64,000 nt of DNA from Pomphorhynchus laevis (taxonomy: Eukaryota; Acanthocephala; Palaeacanthocephala; Echinorhynchida; Pomphorhynchidae): the NCBI GenBank assembly GCA_012934845.2, contig WNNJ02001911.1, positions 186,001 to 250,000 on the forward strand, in the 5' to 3' direction. The notes under the pieces were generated by a model. That model did no database searches, was not told the DNA's origin, and was given only the letters and a program-made list of their open reading frames with translations. Within the stretch, counting starts at the first letter, position 1. Each line of letters opens with the position of its first letter. Of this stretch, positions 45,761 to 57,372 are shown piece by piece. Both the position numbers and the translations under genes were made by a program.

Positions 45761-48376
45761 TGTTAAGAAAAAATAATTTTTCGCTAAAAAATAAAAGAAA
45801 TAAATTGTACAAGATAAATTATACAAAGCCTACAACGAGTTTCAACGTTGAAAACTAATTTCAATGACAACGAAAACGTACTTTCATTGACATCTTATTA
45901 CGGCAAAGATAAAGCTAATGAAGCATGACCACTCAAACGGTGGAGACGTTCTGAAAGTTAACGAAACAAAGTGTGTTCAATAAATGATATTGATAATGTA
46001 TATCAGTCGATTCAGACTACTGTCATACCTGGGCTATCAACAAACAACAAAATATCTTTCAAGCTATCGTCGTCATCTGTTTGATTACTAACTCCTTCGC
46101 CGTTCAAATGTACAAAGACATAACTCGGGAGAGCTAGTCTTATTCGCATTATTATCAATAATAAGCACTAACGGATCTTCAACGTCAAGAAAACTCGCTG
46201 ACGAGAAACGGTCACTGTATCAAGGATCTATGTTCCATGGATAATTTCGACAAACCAAGACACAAGCTGTTGACAGTAATGTGTACAATATACGAACTCA
46301 TCAAGGTGTTACTTCGACAGTGCCTATGATTACAAATTCGAAACTGACTGATGATGGTGACGGCAGCGATTCGTTTAGCAACAAGGTGTATTTTGATAAA
46401 AGCAGAAGTCACATAGATCGCAATCATATATTACATAGGGGCTGTCACATACTTCTTTGTGGTTTAGAGGAATAATCAGCCTTTTGTGCACAGGAACGGC
46501 TTGACGACGATATTGTTGGTTTACGTGTGTTCTTTTATAATTTGTTCGTTTAAAGTGAGGAAGACGCCACGTCGTCTATCGTAATGGGACAGCTCTATAA
46601 GTTGGGTAAGAATAACGATAAAACACGATTGCTAAAGGTCGTGTTAGGATCGGCAGAACAAGCAAAGTGCCTGTTAGAACGCGGTTATCGACTGAAAGGT
46701 AACAAAATACGGATTTTACGTGATCTTTCTATTAAAGGCAGGCAAAAATTGAAGAATATCAAGGCGGAACTTAATGACAGGTTACAAAACGGTGAATCGA
46801 ATCTGTAATTCGAAATTTTCGGGTTATGATGAGGCGTGCTGTAGTTCGATGGAGATCGATCAATATTTCACTAGACGCGACAACGCCATGATGTTACCTA
46901 GTGGATGCCACAACTAGTGGCATCAAAGTGGTAGGTTATTCCAACCTTAGAAGCTCACCTGCATAATTGTCTGAAATGCAACATTTTATATTTTAAAGAT
47001 TTTGACGTATTTTGCAATCTGAGTCATGACTTCACATGACTTCACATGATTTTTGATGACATTATGGCTATTCCTGGTATCGACTTTTGAGAGCAAATAG
47101 AGTAGCTGGTCGAAGTGACGGGGGTGTTGCTGCTTATATTAAAATCACCTTATTAATTACGAAGGCCACTGAATTGTGCGATGATTACTATTTGTTTGAG
47201 TTATTTTAATTCTACGTTCATATACTCATTGTTTAATAGATATTTGCGCCATATACCGATCGCCCTCGGTACAAATACAGTTCGATCTTTTGAAAAATTA
47301 GCTAAGATAATTCTGCTTCTCACATTACTTTTTTTGTTCGAGACTAATCTTTCTCAAGTTAACTGGATTAGTAATAGCCGGTATTACTATAATGTCGAAA
47401 GTTGCGAGCTTGTTGAATTCTTACTGGCAGAACTTCTCCTGATTCAACACATTAATCAGCCAACTTGTATTTCGTCTCAACCGAAGACAATATTATATCT
47501 TGTGTTTATCAAGAGCATTAAAGATGTCATCAGAGTTGATTTTGAGTGTCCATTAGGAACCAGCGATCATTGTGTGATTTCAGTACAGATTGCTGACACT
47601 TTACAACGACAATCTAAATGCCGTGGTATCGGAAAGCGTAATTGGATTCGAGTAAACGTGGAAGATTTCCAACTTTATAGTAATCAGCTAAAGTTCGAAT
47701 CTGCCGATCTTCCAATTGGTGTTCACCTATCGTTAGTGACCAGAAATCTTATAACCATTTCGAATACACTTGCAACAATAAGAAGTAAAGCTGACTGGAC
47801 AACAACGCTACTGTGGTTCGACAATGAGCTCAAGATTACGATCAAGGAAAGAAATTGATTATGGTGAATATATCAACGCACTACTGTAATGATCCACGAG
47901 TATAAAACTCTTCGTATTCTCTGCAACCAACTAAAGAGCTCAAAAGAAAAGCATTTGAGAGAATATTAATTCTGACATTAACATAACTCCTAAACGTTTT
48001 TAGGCATATGTTAGACATCGCCATACCCTACCTTCCACGATTAATTGTGCTCATTTGGAATCCGCTGATGTAGTTGACAATGATGCTATTGTGGAAGCTT
48101 TTGCTAGCAGTTTTGTAGTATATCCATCATCACAATTAAATATTGACCAGGTACAGTATCCGTCCAACTTTTAATCTAACTTATCAATATTAATGACATT
48201 GAAGTTCAATCTGAACTCCATAAATTAAATAGGTTTGGCTGTGTAAGACCAGATGGCATATCCCTTTTTCTTTAGCGTATTCTGTCACGCATTATTGCCC
48301 CAAGTCTAGCGTCCCTATTTAATTGAAGTTTACAGCATTTGTTGATTCCTGATGATTTGAAAAGTGCAATTGTAGT

Positions 48377-48393
48377 GCTTATACCAAGGAAAC
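48377..48393. repeat. Left 17-bp target-site duplication of the RTE
   Basis: GCTTATACCAAGGAAAC, identical to 51462-51478. Both lie in the IPRK motif of the host LINE's RT. Confidence 0.93.
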
Positions 48394-48660
48394 TTACTTA
48401 TTCTTCGCCTTTTCCTGGCAGGCCAGGGTCGGCGGCTTTGATCAGTCTTCTCCATACTTCTCGGTTTTGTGCTAGAGCTGGCGCTATGTCACATGTATTC
48501 AGATCTTCATGGGTTGTATCCATCCATCTTTTCTTAGGGCGGCCACGAGGTCGTACGCCTTGAACGATTGGCTCGGCTCGGCATACTGCTGTTTTGTCAG
48601 CCCTGTGAATGTGTCCGAACCATCGTAGTCCATGTTCCCTCGCCTTGAGGTTTATTTGCG

Positions 48661-50109
48661 TTACACCGAAAAATGGCGGATGTTGGTATTCGGAATCCTA
48701 TCTAGGCGTGTTACTTCATAGGACCAGCGCAGCATATTTATCTCCATGGTGTGCAATTTTCTTTTGGCGTCTGAATTTGATGGCCAGCATTCTGTGGCGT
48801 ACAATGCAACCGGTCTCACAACTGTTTTGTAGATTTTGGCTTTAAGCTTTAGTGGCATTCGTCGGTCACATAATATTCCTGAAAGGCTTCGCCATTTTAG
48901 CCAAGCTGCGTTAAGGCGCCCATTTACATCTTTATTTATAGTACCATCCGATGAGAGGTAGGACCCCAGGTATTTGAAGGTAGTACACTTTTCGAGTGGC
49001 TGCCCGTTGATCTCGATGGAGCCAGGTGTTTGATATCCCAACTCAAGATACGCAGTTTTACCAATGTTCAGCCGCAGCCCGTATTGTGATAGGCGATCAG
49101 ACCAGTTTTGGACTTGCTGTTTCAGGTTTTCGCGTGTTTGGGTAGCAAGCATAACATCGTCTGCATATAAGAGGGTCCACGGGACATCGTTGTACAGTTT
49201 ATAAGTAATCGTATCCATACATAAGATGAATAGCAGGGGTGACAGGCTACTGCCCTGATGTACGCCAACCGTGATCGGATATGGTTGAGAATCGCCGGTA
49301 GCGCAGCGTACTATGCTGGTTGTGTCCGAGTACATCAGTTTAATCCAGTCAACGTACTCCTCTAGGACACCGTGTTGTCGCATGGAGTACCAGATAAGAG
49401 AATGTGGCACCCGATCAAAAGCCTTCTCCAAATCAAGGAAGGCCATATGTAAACTCTGCTGCTTTTCTCGGTGTTTTTCCATCAATATCCTTGCTGCTTG
49501 TATGGCATCTGTGGTTGATACATTTTTGACAAAGCCACACTGGTTAACGGCGATATTAGTCAGAACCCTTAGTCTTTTGTCCAGGACATGCTCAAAGATT
49601 TTCATTGTGTGGAATAATAACCGAATAGGGCGATAATAGCTACAGCTAGCAATGTCACCCTTCTGTTTCCAGATGGGGATTGTAAACGAGCTTTTCCATG
49701 CTTTAGGTACTTCGTGCTGTAGAACTATTTTGTTGAAAAGATGCGTGAGAAAAGCTATGCCCGCAAGTCCGGTGAGTTTCCAAACCTCGCCAGGAAATCC
49801 ATCTGGTCCAGTAGCTTTTCCGTTTTTCATCTTTCTTACTGACTCAGCTACTTCTGCGGTTGTGATCTCCGGGACTGGTCCAGAGGTGCATATACCCATA
49901 GGTAGATCAGGATGGGGGAATTCTATGTTACATATTTCGTTGTAATGTTCGCGCCATCTGTCCTGAATTTCTCTATCATCTCGCAGTATAGTTTCATCTT
50001 TACTCTTGATTTGGGCAAAGTGAATGATGTCTTTGGCGGCATTTGATCGAGACATTGCAAGGCGATATATATCACATTCACCTTCGGGGGACTCTAGATT
50101 ATTGTACAT
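48661..50109 (-). CDS. RTE reverse transcriptase
   Basis: 482 codons holding all RT motifs: ATGPDGFPGEVWK, PIWKQKGD...YYRPI, AFLDLEKAFDRVPH (first Asp), VHQGSSLSPLLF, LLYADDVMLA (catalytic Asp pair), LRLNIGKTAYLE, FKYLGSYLSSDG, CDRRMPLKLKAKIYKTVVRP. The stop at 48661 is premature: the RPRGRP..W domain continues in another frame to 48.40 kb. Catalyses target-primed cDNA synthesis when intact. Confidence 0.92.
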   Translation of the reverse strand: MYNNLESPEGECDIYRLAMSRSNAAKDIIHFAQIKSKDETILRDDREIQDRWREHYNEICNIEFPHPDLPMGICTSGPVPEITTAEVAESVRKMKNGKATGPDGFPGEVWKLTGLAGIAFLTHLFNKIVLQHEVPKAWKSSFTIPIWKQKGDIASCSYYRPIRLLFHTMKIFEHVLDKRLRVLTNIAVNQCGFVKNVSTTDAIQAARILMEKHREKQQSLHMAFLDLEKAFDRVPHSLIWYSMRQHGVLEEYVDWIKLMYSDTTSIVRCATGDSQPYPITVGVHQGSSLSPLLFILCMDTITYKLYNDVPWTLLYADDVMLATQTRENLKQQVQNWSDRLSQYGLRLNIGKTAYLELGYQTPGSIEINGQPLEKCTTFKYLGSYLSSDGTINKDVNGRLNAAWLKWRSLSGILCDRRMPLKLKAKIYKTVVRPVALYATECWPSNSDAKRKLHTMEINMLRWSYEVTRLDRIPNTNIRHFSV

Positions 50110-50898
50110 GTCTGCGATGTAATTATTTTTGCTCTATGCTACTTTCGTTTTGGCAATCCTATTTTGTATACGGTAACGTTCTTTATCGTCTGAGAGCTGA
50201 GACAGTTTCCACTTTTTATATGCGTCCTTTTTATCTCGTACAGCTTGTTGGACCTCTTCATTCCAGAACCACGTTTGTTTGTCAATAAACTTTCGACCTG
50301 GCTTGGTGACACTGAGGATTGGTTGCGCTGCATTGGATATATTTCAAATGGCAGATTCCCAACACTCGTTTACATCCTCTGTTAATGATGTGGTCTGGAT
50401 AGCCAAATGGAGAGCAGGGGTTAGTTTATCTCCGCATTCTCGATGTTTCCACCACTTAATATGCGCATGTTTAGTCGTTGGGAGTCTGTTAATTGGCGTT
50501 GGTATTAGGGTATCCATTACCAGTGGGAGGTGTTGACTAGCAACTGGTTCGAAGGGAATCACTTTGGTGTTCTTGACTAGTTTAAGATGGCATGCCCAAA
50601 AATCGATCTGCGTCTTGTGGTTTCCACTGGAGTACGTGACTAGGTGAGAGTTTCGTTTGGCGAAGAAAGTATTGCACAGTGCAAGGTCTTGTGCTTGCGC
50701 CCAGTCAAGGATCCTTGCTCCATCTTCATTTAGAGTTCCGATACCCAGGCCACCGTGGTTTCGTTGGAACGAAGGATGTTCGGAGCCGACATGGCCGTTT
50801 AGGTCTCCGCCTACGAAGACAATTTCATCTTCCTTGACAGATTGGGTTGCGTCACTGAGTATTTGCCAAAAATCGTCCTTTTCTTCGTCGGAGCAACC

Positions 50899-51288
50899 TT
50901 ATTGAGGAGCATATGCTGAGATTATTACTACTTTGCGTGTTTTGATATCTAACGCGGCTAACATAATGCGGTATGAGATTCGTTGTATCACTGTAATAGA
51001 TTGTTGTAAGTGCTCAGATAATATGATCCCGACTCCATTTCGTCCTTTGATAGTGCCGTGGTAATAAAGTTTATACCCATCGCCGATCTCTTTCGCTTTG
51101 TAACCTTTCCATTTAGTTTCCTGAACAACTGCAATATCGACATTGCCTTGTTTGAGGTTGGCAGCTAATTCTCTGCTTTTTCCGGTTAGTGTACCGATGT
51201 TTAGTGACATTAGACGTAGGTTTCGAGGTTGGACTTGCTTCTTTATCCGACTTCGTCCGTGAGTCGGTAACTCTTTGATATTTGTCAC
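50899..51288 (-). CDS. RTE apurinic-like endonuclease domain (N-terminal part)
   Basis: 129 codons. LNIGTLTGKSRELAAN, VQETKWKGYKAKEIGDGYKL and NGVGIILSE are the N-terminal motifs of the exonuclease-endonuclease-phosphatase fold; the Asn and catalytic Glu (QETK) are present. The rest of the domain (GD.NAH, SDH) lies in shifted frames toward 50.6 kb. Confidence 0.88.
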   Translation of the reverse strand: MTNIKELPTHGRSRIKKQVQPRNLRLMSLNIGTLTGKSRELAANLKQGNVDIAVVQETKWKGYKAKEIGDGYKLYYHGTIKGRNGVGIILSEHLQQSITVIQRISYRIMLAALDIKTRKVVIISAYAPQ

Positions 51289-51461
51289 GTTATGCGGGAT
51301 ATGGCCCGCGTCGCTTGCAGGGGACGCCCTAGTAACGTAGTTTGAGATTTTGTAGACTTTTCATTTTGTTTGTGGTTGGAGCGGAATTTTTACGAGTGGA
51401 TGCCTTTCCTAGCCTCAACCCTCCTCCTTTTTCATCCGGGCTTGGGACCGGCATTGGCGGA

Positions 51462-51478
51462 GCTTATACCAAGGAAAC
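51462..51478. repeat. Right 17-bp target-site duplication of the RTE
   Basis: Identical to 48377-48393. It fixes the 5' end of the inserted RTE at 51461. Confidence 0.93.
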
Positions 51479-51886
51479 AGTTGATACTAACTAGTTTAGA
51501 TTTTATACCAATTAGTCTTACCAGTGTTATTTCTAAAATTACGGAGAGGCTCATTGCAACGAGAATACGTGACCATCTAAAATTACTTCAAATGCTTGAT
51601 GATTCTCAGCACGGCGTCCGACCCGGTCGCTCGTGCTAAATAATCTGCTGAAGGCTCGCGAACATTGGGCAGTTGCTCTTAGTTGGGGTTTAACAGTTAA
51701 TGTAATATTTATTGATTTTTCTAAGGCATTTGACAGAGTTCCGCACACTCGCTTAGATTCATTATTACGTCATTACGGTGTTCCTACTGCAATTTACAAC
51801 TGGATTAAGACATTCCTTGATGTCCGATTTTTCGTTGTGAGATTAGATAAGTTTTGTCAACATCTTAAAGTGTTCATTCGGGTGTT

Positions 51887-51953
51887 CCTCAGGGCACGGT
51901 CCTCAGGGCAAGGTCCTCAGGGCAAGGTCCTCAGAGCACGGTCCTCAGGACAC
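51887..51953 (+). repeat. 14-bp tandem expansion within an RT motif
   Basis: CCTCAGGGCACGGT, then two copies of CCTCAGGGCAAGGT, CCTCAGAGCACGGT and a partial CCTCAGGACAC, head to tail. The first unit is the LINE's own GVPQGTV codons, so the array grew by slippage or unequal exchange from the RT motif. After it the LINE similarity ends. Confidence 0.92.
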
Positions 51954-53493
51954 GAATCCATTTAATTGATCTTATTTATGTCTTGTGCTATCGGCTTAAA
52001 GCCTTATGGCTAAGTCTGTATATATATTATTGCAATGCAGAGTTAAAACTAATAAAGGTTTATTTACCTGATCACAAATCATTGATAAATCGCTTTATTA
52101 AACGTTCTCCCAACTCACACCAAATCTCCGTGATTCCTACTTTTCTCTACGCCGTTCACATCTCATTCTTATACGTAATAAACGTACTCTCTTTTTGCGA
52201 AACCAACTCGAGTCATCTTCCAACTCTAAATCTCATTGGAAAATCTTTAACTCAATTCTTTCACGATCATCTGCCCCTTGAAATATAAATCCTGATGAAT
52301 TTTCTTCTTATCTACAAACTAAGCTATCTAATTTACTTGTCCTACTACCCATAGCCCCCTTGTACCCACTCTTCTCTTTAAATACTTCCATCCCAGAACT
52401 ATTCCACCTTCTTCCCGTTTCGTCTGATAAAGTTTCTTCGGTTCTGCTGTCATTACCTAATAAAACCTCTCCTTCTGACCCAATTCCCACTCACTTGCTT
52501 AAAAATATCTGCTCCTCCATCTTACCCTTCCTAACCACATTGTTCAACTCGTCCATCCGTAGCCGTACATTTCCTTCCGTCTGGAAATGTGCCACTGTTC
52601 GTCCTCTAATTAAAAAGCAATATCTCGACTCCTCACTACCATCTTCGTACCGTCCTATCTCACTTCTCCCAACCCTCTCTAAACTCCTTGAATGTCTCGT
52701 TCTTAAGCAAGTTAATACATATCTCTTTTCCTCCAACTTATTTCCTCACTTCCAAGCCGCTTTTCGCTCTAATTACTCTACCGAAATTGCCTGTCTTAAA
52801 GTTTATAACGACTTACTTATATCGCGCGATCATAAATTATGTAGTGTCATAGTTTCTCTTGATCTATCGTCTGCTTTTGACATCGTCGATCACTCGATTC
52901 TTCTCCATCGCCTTCGTCATGATTATGGATTCTCTTTACCCACTGTATCATGGTTTTCTTCATATCTATCAAACCGTACATTTCGCGTCTATTCTAACTC
53001 TTATATCTCCCATTATTCGTCAATCCTGTCCGGTGTTCAATAAGGATCCGTATTAGACCCTATGCTTTTTTCTCTTCTTCTCGGTGATTTATCTTCGATT
53101 TCTCATAAATTTAACTTCCATGTTATGCAATATACTGATGACATTCTCATCTATACTTATGCACCTGTTTATCGTATTCAAGATCTTAGTGTTTCTGCTT
53201 CCGACTGTCTTGTCTCAATTTCCAACCATCTTTCTTCCCTTCGCCTTTCTCTGAATCCTGATAAATCCAAAATTATGTGGATACTACCTCGACGCCTCGG
53301 CTTAGAACCTCCCGCCGTATCATTAAATTCTACAATTCTTCCAATCGTTGATAATCTCGTTTTCCTAGGCTTCCATTTCGACAACCGACTTTCACTTAAA
53401 CCTTTCGTTAGAGATAAAGTACGCTCATCTACCTTGATACTCCGCAACCTCCGTCAAGTTCGTAGATTGATCGATCTCCTTTCTTGTATGACT

Positions 53494-53501
53494 CTCATAT
53501 C
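53494..53501. repeat. 8-bp target-site duplication, left
   Basis: CTCATATC, matched at 56804-56811. The uninterrupted CR1 wording ACTCTCATATCTTCTCTCC is seen intact near 61125, confirming the empty site. Confidence 0.9.
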
Positions 53502-56500
53502 GGCAACATTTCCGAAAGGCGGACACAACTAGGCAAGAAAAATATTATAAAAAAAGAAATACCTTTATTAGACATTTAAAAAACATCTTTCATTTTTTTT
53601 GCAGCATAGTGTAGGTAAAGTTTGAAATTAAAATTAAATTTTTTTCAAAAAAAAATTAAAATTTGAATATTTTTCAAGTAAGTGTTCGGATTAGTTAAAA
53701 ATTATCACACAATAATAGCACATTATGTATCTACACCACATATAAGTTTTAGCTCGATACGACGTATATTACGCTTCAGAGAAACTTTTCAATTTTTTGA
53801 ACTTAAAAATATTTTTTCCAAAAAAAAAATCGATTTGATAACCCATATTTTTTTCATCTCACAGCATCGACCATATATCAATTAACATTTACACAAGAAC
53901 TTATGAATTGATTTATTCAGTATGTTGCAAAAATTTTAATTTTAATTTTTTAAATTAAAACAAAAATAATTAAAATTTTATCATTGCCCTTGTTAGTAGT
54001 TTGTTTACTGCAATATTGTTATAATACGATTACAAATCATATATCTACATTATTTTCAAGTTTGAGATTGATTTAACATGCATTACGTTGTAAATCAAAA
54101 TTTAATTTTTTGAACTTCAAAATAAAAAAAGGATTTATTTTAACGTGGCAAATGCGTGCTAGCGCACGCTTACATGACCACAACAAAACAAAACTGTGAA
54201 TCAGGTGTCGAGAAGGTGTGAACGGAAGAGGTGTTTGAATGTGATAAAGGAGGGAGCGCGGCGGACGTCGAGAGGGAGTTGATTCCAGGCGAGTGAGGCG
54301 GCGACGAGGAAGGATTGGAGACCGTAGTTGTTGGAGTAATTAGGAACGTGGAGTAAGAGGGTATGACAGGAACGAAGCGATAGCGAGGTGGGGCGAGTAT
54401 CGTCTAAGAAAGGAAGGTTGATGAACGATGGGGAGCCGACAGCGATGAGACGAAAAGTAACGAGAAGAAGGCGGAGTTTGATGCGGATGTGGATGGTGGG
54501 CCAGGAGAGTTGGGCAAAATATGTGGATGTGTGGTCGAAGCGACGGAGACGAAAGAGCACTCGAACGGCGGTGTTGATTATTCGTTGTAAGGGTAGGATG
54601 ATGGATTTTGGAGAATTGGCGAAAAGGCTGAGGCAGTAATCGATTTTAGGGAAAAGAAGCGATGAAAGAAGAGACATACAAGAACGGAAGTCGATAAGGG
54701 GGCGGATACGGCGGATGTCACGAAGAATTAAGTTAGACGAGCGGACCTTGTCACGGACGAAGGGTTTAAGGGAAAGGTGATCATCGAAATGGAAGCCTAA
54801 GAAAGTGAGATTGTGGACTATGGGGATGATTGATGAGGCAAAATATACAGTGGGAGGAGATATGTTTGGTTTACGGGGGAGGATCCACATTATTTTGGAC
54901 TTTTCGGCGTTTAGAACGAGATGGAGATTGGAGAGACGTTTGTAGATAGAAGAAAGACAGTTGGAGGCAGAAATGCCGATATCGTGTATGCGATGTGCGG
55001 GTGCATGAGCATAGATTAGAATGTCATCGGCGTATTGCATGACGTTAAAGGAGTAAGGTTTGATAAATGGAGAGAGATCGCCAAGCAAAAGAGAGAAAAG
55101 CAGGGGACCTAGGACTGAACCTTGTGGAACCCCGCAAAAAATAGGGATGGGATGGGAGGATGATGAATTAGAACAGACGCGAAAGGAACGGTCGGATAGA
55201 TATGAGGCGAACCAAGCTACGGAGGAGGAAGAAAAGCCGTAATCATAACGAAGGCGAGAAAGGAGGACGGAGTGGTCGACAATGTCGAATGCGGAGGAGA
55301 GGTCGAGGGAGATGAGAACACTATATATAGCCTTGTCTCGAGAAATGAGTAAGTCGTTGTACACTTTTATGCATGCGATTTCTGTCGAGTGATTAGAGCG
55401 GAAAGCGGATTGGAAAGGAGGGTACAGATTGGATGAGGAGAGATAAGCGTTGATTTGTATTAAGATGAGGCGTTCTAAGAGCTTTGAAAGAGTAGGGAGT
55501 AGTGAAATGGGGCGATAGCTAGAAGGAAGGGAGGGGTCGAGCGATTGTTTCTTAAGGAGGGGACGAACGATTGCGGATTTCCAGTAAGTTCAAAATACTT
55601 TTTAAGCACTTTGGTATGATATCCTATCATCATTTTTAACTTGTTATTTCGAACTTACAACAAATCAAAGTATACATAAAAAATTGGCATCATTACTTTA
55701 TTATCTTGAATAAAAATAAATTTATTTTTAACAATTTTAAAAATTTTAAACGCTGGTTTAAAATTGGCGAAATTCGCGCGGAGACATTGGTGTAGACATA
55801 ATAACGTTGATTTTTTCGACCAATTATTAAGTGACATCTCTGATATTTATTAAAAACTGTTTTTTTTTCTGTTACATATTTTAATTACAATTTAAAATAT
55901 CGTTTCGAGCCATTTAACACATGCGTTGTCATCACGTAGCGGTCCGCTGATCAATGCGTGAAGATTCCAAACCATCTGAAAATCGTTCAAACACATTATA
56001 ATTTCAGTTTTCTCATTATTGAAGAAATAAAACCAGCGTTTAAAATTTTTAAAATTGTTAAAAATAAATTTATTTTTATTCAAGATAATAAAGTAATGGT
56101 GCCATTTTTTTATGTATACATTGATTTGTTGTAAGTTGAAAATAATTAGTTAAAAATGATGATAGGATATCATACCAAAGTGCTTAAAAAGTATTTTGAA
56201 GTTCAAAAAATTAAATTTTGTTTTACAACGTAATACATGTTAAATCAATCTCAAACTTGAAAATAATGTAGATATATGATTTGTAATCGTATTATAATAA
56301 TATTGCAGTAAACAAACTACTAACAAGGGCAATGGTAAAATTTTAATTATATTTTTTTTAATTTAAAAAATTAAAGTTTAAATTTTTTCAACATGCTGAA
56401 TAAATCAATTCATAAGTTCTTGTGTAAATGTTAATTGATAGATGGTCGATGTTGTGAGATGAAAAAAAGTATGGGTTATCATATCGATTTTTTAGGAAAA

Positions 56501-56803
56501 AATATTTTTGAGTTCAAAAAATTAAACATTTTCTCTGAAGCGTAATATACGTCGTATCGAGATAAAAATTATATGTGGTGTAGATACATAATGTGCTATC
56601 ATTGTGTGATAATTTTTAACTAATCCTAAGACTTACTTGAAAAATATTCAAATTTTAATTTTTTTGAAAAAAATATTTTAATTTCAAACTTTAACTACAC
56701 TATGCTTCAAAAAAAAGATGTTTTTTTAAATGTCTAATAAAGGTCTTCCGTTTTTTATAATTTTTTTCTTGTCTAGTTGTGCATGTCTTTCGGAAATGTT
56801 GCC
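53502..56803. mobile_element. Non-autonomous DNA transposon with ~800-bp inverted repeats
   Basis: Ends are inverted copies (GGCAACATTTCCGAAAGGCG at left, reverse complement at right with one or two changes) flanked by the 8-bp duplication CTCATATC. The arms stay complementary for about 800 bp once the CR1 inserted at 54125-55588 is set aside (53502-54124 plus 55598-about 55770, against 56803 down to about 56035). A ~265-bp centre (55770-56035) shows no transposase. Foldback-like build with 8-bp target; hAT or P superfamily is possible, not resolved. Confidence 0.87.
54125..55588 (-). mobile_element. CR1-clade LINE copy B, 5'-truncated
   Basis: Flanked by the 9-bp duplication TTCAAAATA (54116-54124 and 55589-55597). 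Reading frame 55364-54201 (387 codons) is open from SLDLSSAFDIVDHSVLLSRL through VPQGSVLGPLLFSLLLGDLS, VMQYADDILIY, FLGFHFDDHLSLKPF to the native stop. The RT frame extends upstream to the truncation. The 3' UTR has the perfect hairpin GCGTGC-GCTA-GCACGC before AAAATAAATCC. Same family as copy A, but with an intact YADD, so younger. Confidence 0.92.
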
Positions 56804-57372
56804 CTCATATCTTCTCTCCTTTTTCTAGACTCGATTATTGTATTAGTTTATTTTCCAACTCACCTAAATCCACTCTTCTTCCACTACAACGCATCATCAA
56901 CGAAGCCGTCCGAATTCTCCTCCGTATCCCTCGTATTGATCATACATCCTACCATCTTGCGTCTCTCGTTTTGCCTATTATTTATTTTCATGTTCAAATT
57001 CGTTTTCTTCTCGTTGCTTTCCGCCTTATAACTTTTCATGCCCCTTCATTTCTCAACCTTCCTTTTCTTGATAATTCTCGTCCTGTTTACTGTTCCTTGC
57101 GTTCCTGTAATTCCCTTCTTTTACATGTCCCAAACTACTCTACCTCCTTTGGTATCTGCTCCTTCCTGGTGGCTGCTCCTCTATCATTGAATCATCTGCC
57201 CATTCATATACGCCAATCAACTTCCCGTCCGTGCTTCAAACGCCAAATCCGATCCCATTTAAACAATTTATCTGCTTGACTTTTTCATTTTTGTTAGTGG
57301 ACTTGTAAGCGTGCAGCTTGTACGCATTTGCCACTTTAAATAAATTTGTATTATTAAATAAAATAAAATAAA

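Larger units (their letters stand above)
48394..51461 (-). mobile_element. RTE retrotransposon, near full length (3,068 bp)
   Basis: Bounded by a perfect 17-bp duplication. The 5' end reads CCGGTCCCAAGCCCGGATGA, the 3' end ...GGCGAAGAATAAGTAAG, both typical of RTE. Endonuclease (51288-50899) has LRLMSLNIGTLTGK and DIAVVQETKWKG. RT (50109-48661) has NGKATGPDGFPGEVWK, FLDLEKAFDRVPHSLIWYSM, HQGSSLSPLLF and LLYADDVMLA. The C-terminus (RPKKRWMDTTHEDLN, 48.4-48.55 kb) lies in another frame, and the EN-RT junction (50.1-50.9 kb) is shifted, so it is a recent but disabled copy. Confidence 0.93.
46010..51965 (+). mobile_element. LINE copy 1 (Jockey/CR1-like group), interrupted by an RTE
   Basis: ORF1: HILLCGLEE, then RLLKVVLGSAEQAKCLLERG and NKIRILRDLS (46.4-46.8 kb), the RRM-like ORF1 of Jockey/CR1-type LINEs. 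Endonuclease: RANRVAGRSDGGVAAYIK-like (47.09 kb) and CPLGTSDHCVISVQ (47.54 kb). RT: AIVVLIPRK up to 48393, resuming at 51479 with LDFIPISLTSVISKITERLI, DDSQHGVRPGRSC, IDFSKAFDRVPHTRLDSLL and GVPQG. The RT ends in a 14-bp repeat expansion. The related minus copy is at 57.4-60.9 kb. Frames are broken in several places. Confidence 0.8.
51985..57372 (+). mobile_element. CR1-clade LINE copy A, 5'-truncated, split by a DNA transposon
   Basis: RT: PSDPIPTHLLKNICSSILPF, RPLIKKQYLDSSLPSSYRPI, SLDLSSAFDIVDHSILLHRL, LLGDLSSI, MQYTDDILIY (52.36-53.2 kb), FLGFHFDNRLSLKPFVRDKV. After the insertion 53502-56803 it resumes with FSRLDYCISLFSNSPKSTLL, LRIPRIDHTSYHL and AAPLSLNHLPIHIRQS, ending at 57279. The 3' UTR has a GCGTGC-type hairpin and ends in AAATAAAATAAAATAAAA (57350-57372). 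The catalytic YADD is YTDD. Confidence 0.88.

Noticed and set aside
49313-50905. Plus-strand open frames across the 48.4-51.5 kb region
   Set aside because: Antisense shadows of the RTE endonuclease and RT.
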